Below, piece by piece: positions 59,887-60,000 of a stretch of 60,000 bases of DNA. Location of the stretch: assembly GCF_963678635.1 (NCBI RefSeq), contig NC_087067.1, positions 32,588,401-32,648,400 of the forward strand, in the 5' to 3' direction. This DNA is from Symsagittifera roscoffensis (lineage: Eukaryota > Xenacoelomorpha > Acoela > Convolutidae). The stretch's first letter is position 1, and each line of letters opens with the position of its first letter. The notes beneath the pieces are model-generated. The model did no database searches. It was given only the letters and a program-made list of their open reading frames with translations, and was not told where the DNA came from. Made by a program: the position numbers and the translations under genes.

Positions 59887-60000
59887 TGAAAATTCTGAAC
59901 CTGCAAATTATCTTAATAGAGTGAAGATGTCAGTATGAAGAGTCTAATTGAGCCTGGTGAATTGCGCGAACGGCCATAACTTGCCCAAAAAACTTAAGAC

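Larger units (their letters stand above)
1..60000 (+). repeat. Tandem array of ~1.44-kb U2 snRNA units (interrupted twice)
   Basis: Thirty-eight U2 loci recur at 1,439-1,441 bp intervals in one orientation, and the spacer between them is as conserved as the gene. Length exceptions are deletions (1,429, 1,421, two of 1,419, 1,158 and 810 bp) or the two mobile-element insertions. The 1-bp differences mostly trace to TTCGAAAATT versus TTCTGAAAATT in the spacer. Both window edges fall inside units: 1,166 bp of spacer precede copy 1 and 114 bp follow copy 38. Spacers hold no open frame with coding character and no second recognisable RNA gene (I looked for U1, U4, U5, U6, 5S, tRNA and a spliced leader). 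Tandem multicopy snRNA genes homogenised by concerted evolution are known in animals such as sea urchin, frog and human. Confidence 0.97.

Noticed and set aside
1-60000. CRISPR array as an explanation of the regular repeats
   Set aside because: The repeated unit is 1.44 kb with no short repeats and unique spacers, and the unit contains a eukaryotic U2 gene.

Overview
The window is eukaryotic and looks like an invertebrate animal. It is AT-rich and is almost entirely a head-to-tail array of U2 spliceosomal snRNA genes. Each unit is about 1,440 bp: a 187-nt U2 gene plus about 1.25 kb of spacer, and all units lie on the + strand. I count 38 U2 loci. One is truncated, two carry internal deletions, five match the array consensus exactly (copies 9, 12, 13, 27, 36) and the rest differ by one to five substitutions. 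The array runs off both ends of the window, so its true size is larger. The species cannot be named from the sequence.

The U2 call rests on primary and secondary structure. The 5' end is nearly identical to U2 of other animals. GUAGUA sits at nt 33-38. Stem-loops IIa, IIb, III and IV all fold. The Sm site lies at nt 99-107. Numbering below is for the consensus transcript (nt 1 = A of ATCGCTTC, nt 187 = last C of CCACC). No protein gene is credible inside the array: the recurring 61-91 codon open frames are by-products of repetition, and one of them runs through the U2 gene.

Layout: 1-38740 holds units 1-27, including a 4,298-bp three-unit block duplicated in tandem (about 26.8-31.1 kb and 31.1-35.4 kb). 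38743-39676 is a 934-bp non-autonomous DNA transposon inserted 28 bp downstream of U2 copy 27. 39677-52303 holds units 28-36, including one unit with a 282-bp spacer deletion and one with a 630-bp deletion that removes most of a U2 gene. 52304-57597 is a 5.3-kb non-LTR retrotransposon on the minus strand, inserted in the spacer between copies 36 and 37 and flanked by a perfect 18-bp target-site duplication. 57598-60000 resumes the array.

The retrotransposon has an ORF1 (gag-like, CCH finger), three tandem diverged copies of the N-terminal two-thirds of an APE-type endonuclease, and a reverse transcriptase of L1/Tx1-like character with a C-terminal CCHC finger. Its ORF2 is broken by a 16-bp tandem duplication and by a one-base shift at an A9 run. 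The missing C-terminal part of the endonuclease, in a copy with intact target-site duplication and ORF1, is the oddest feature here. The array itself shows unequal crossing-over and gene conversion: shared private variants in neighbouring units, mosaic spacer haplotypes and microhomology deletions.
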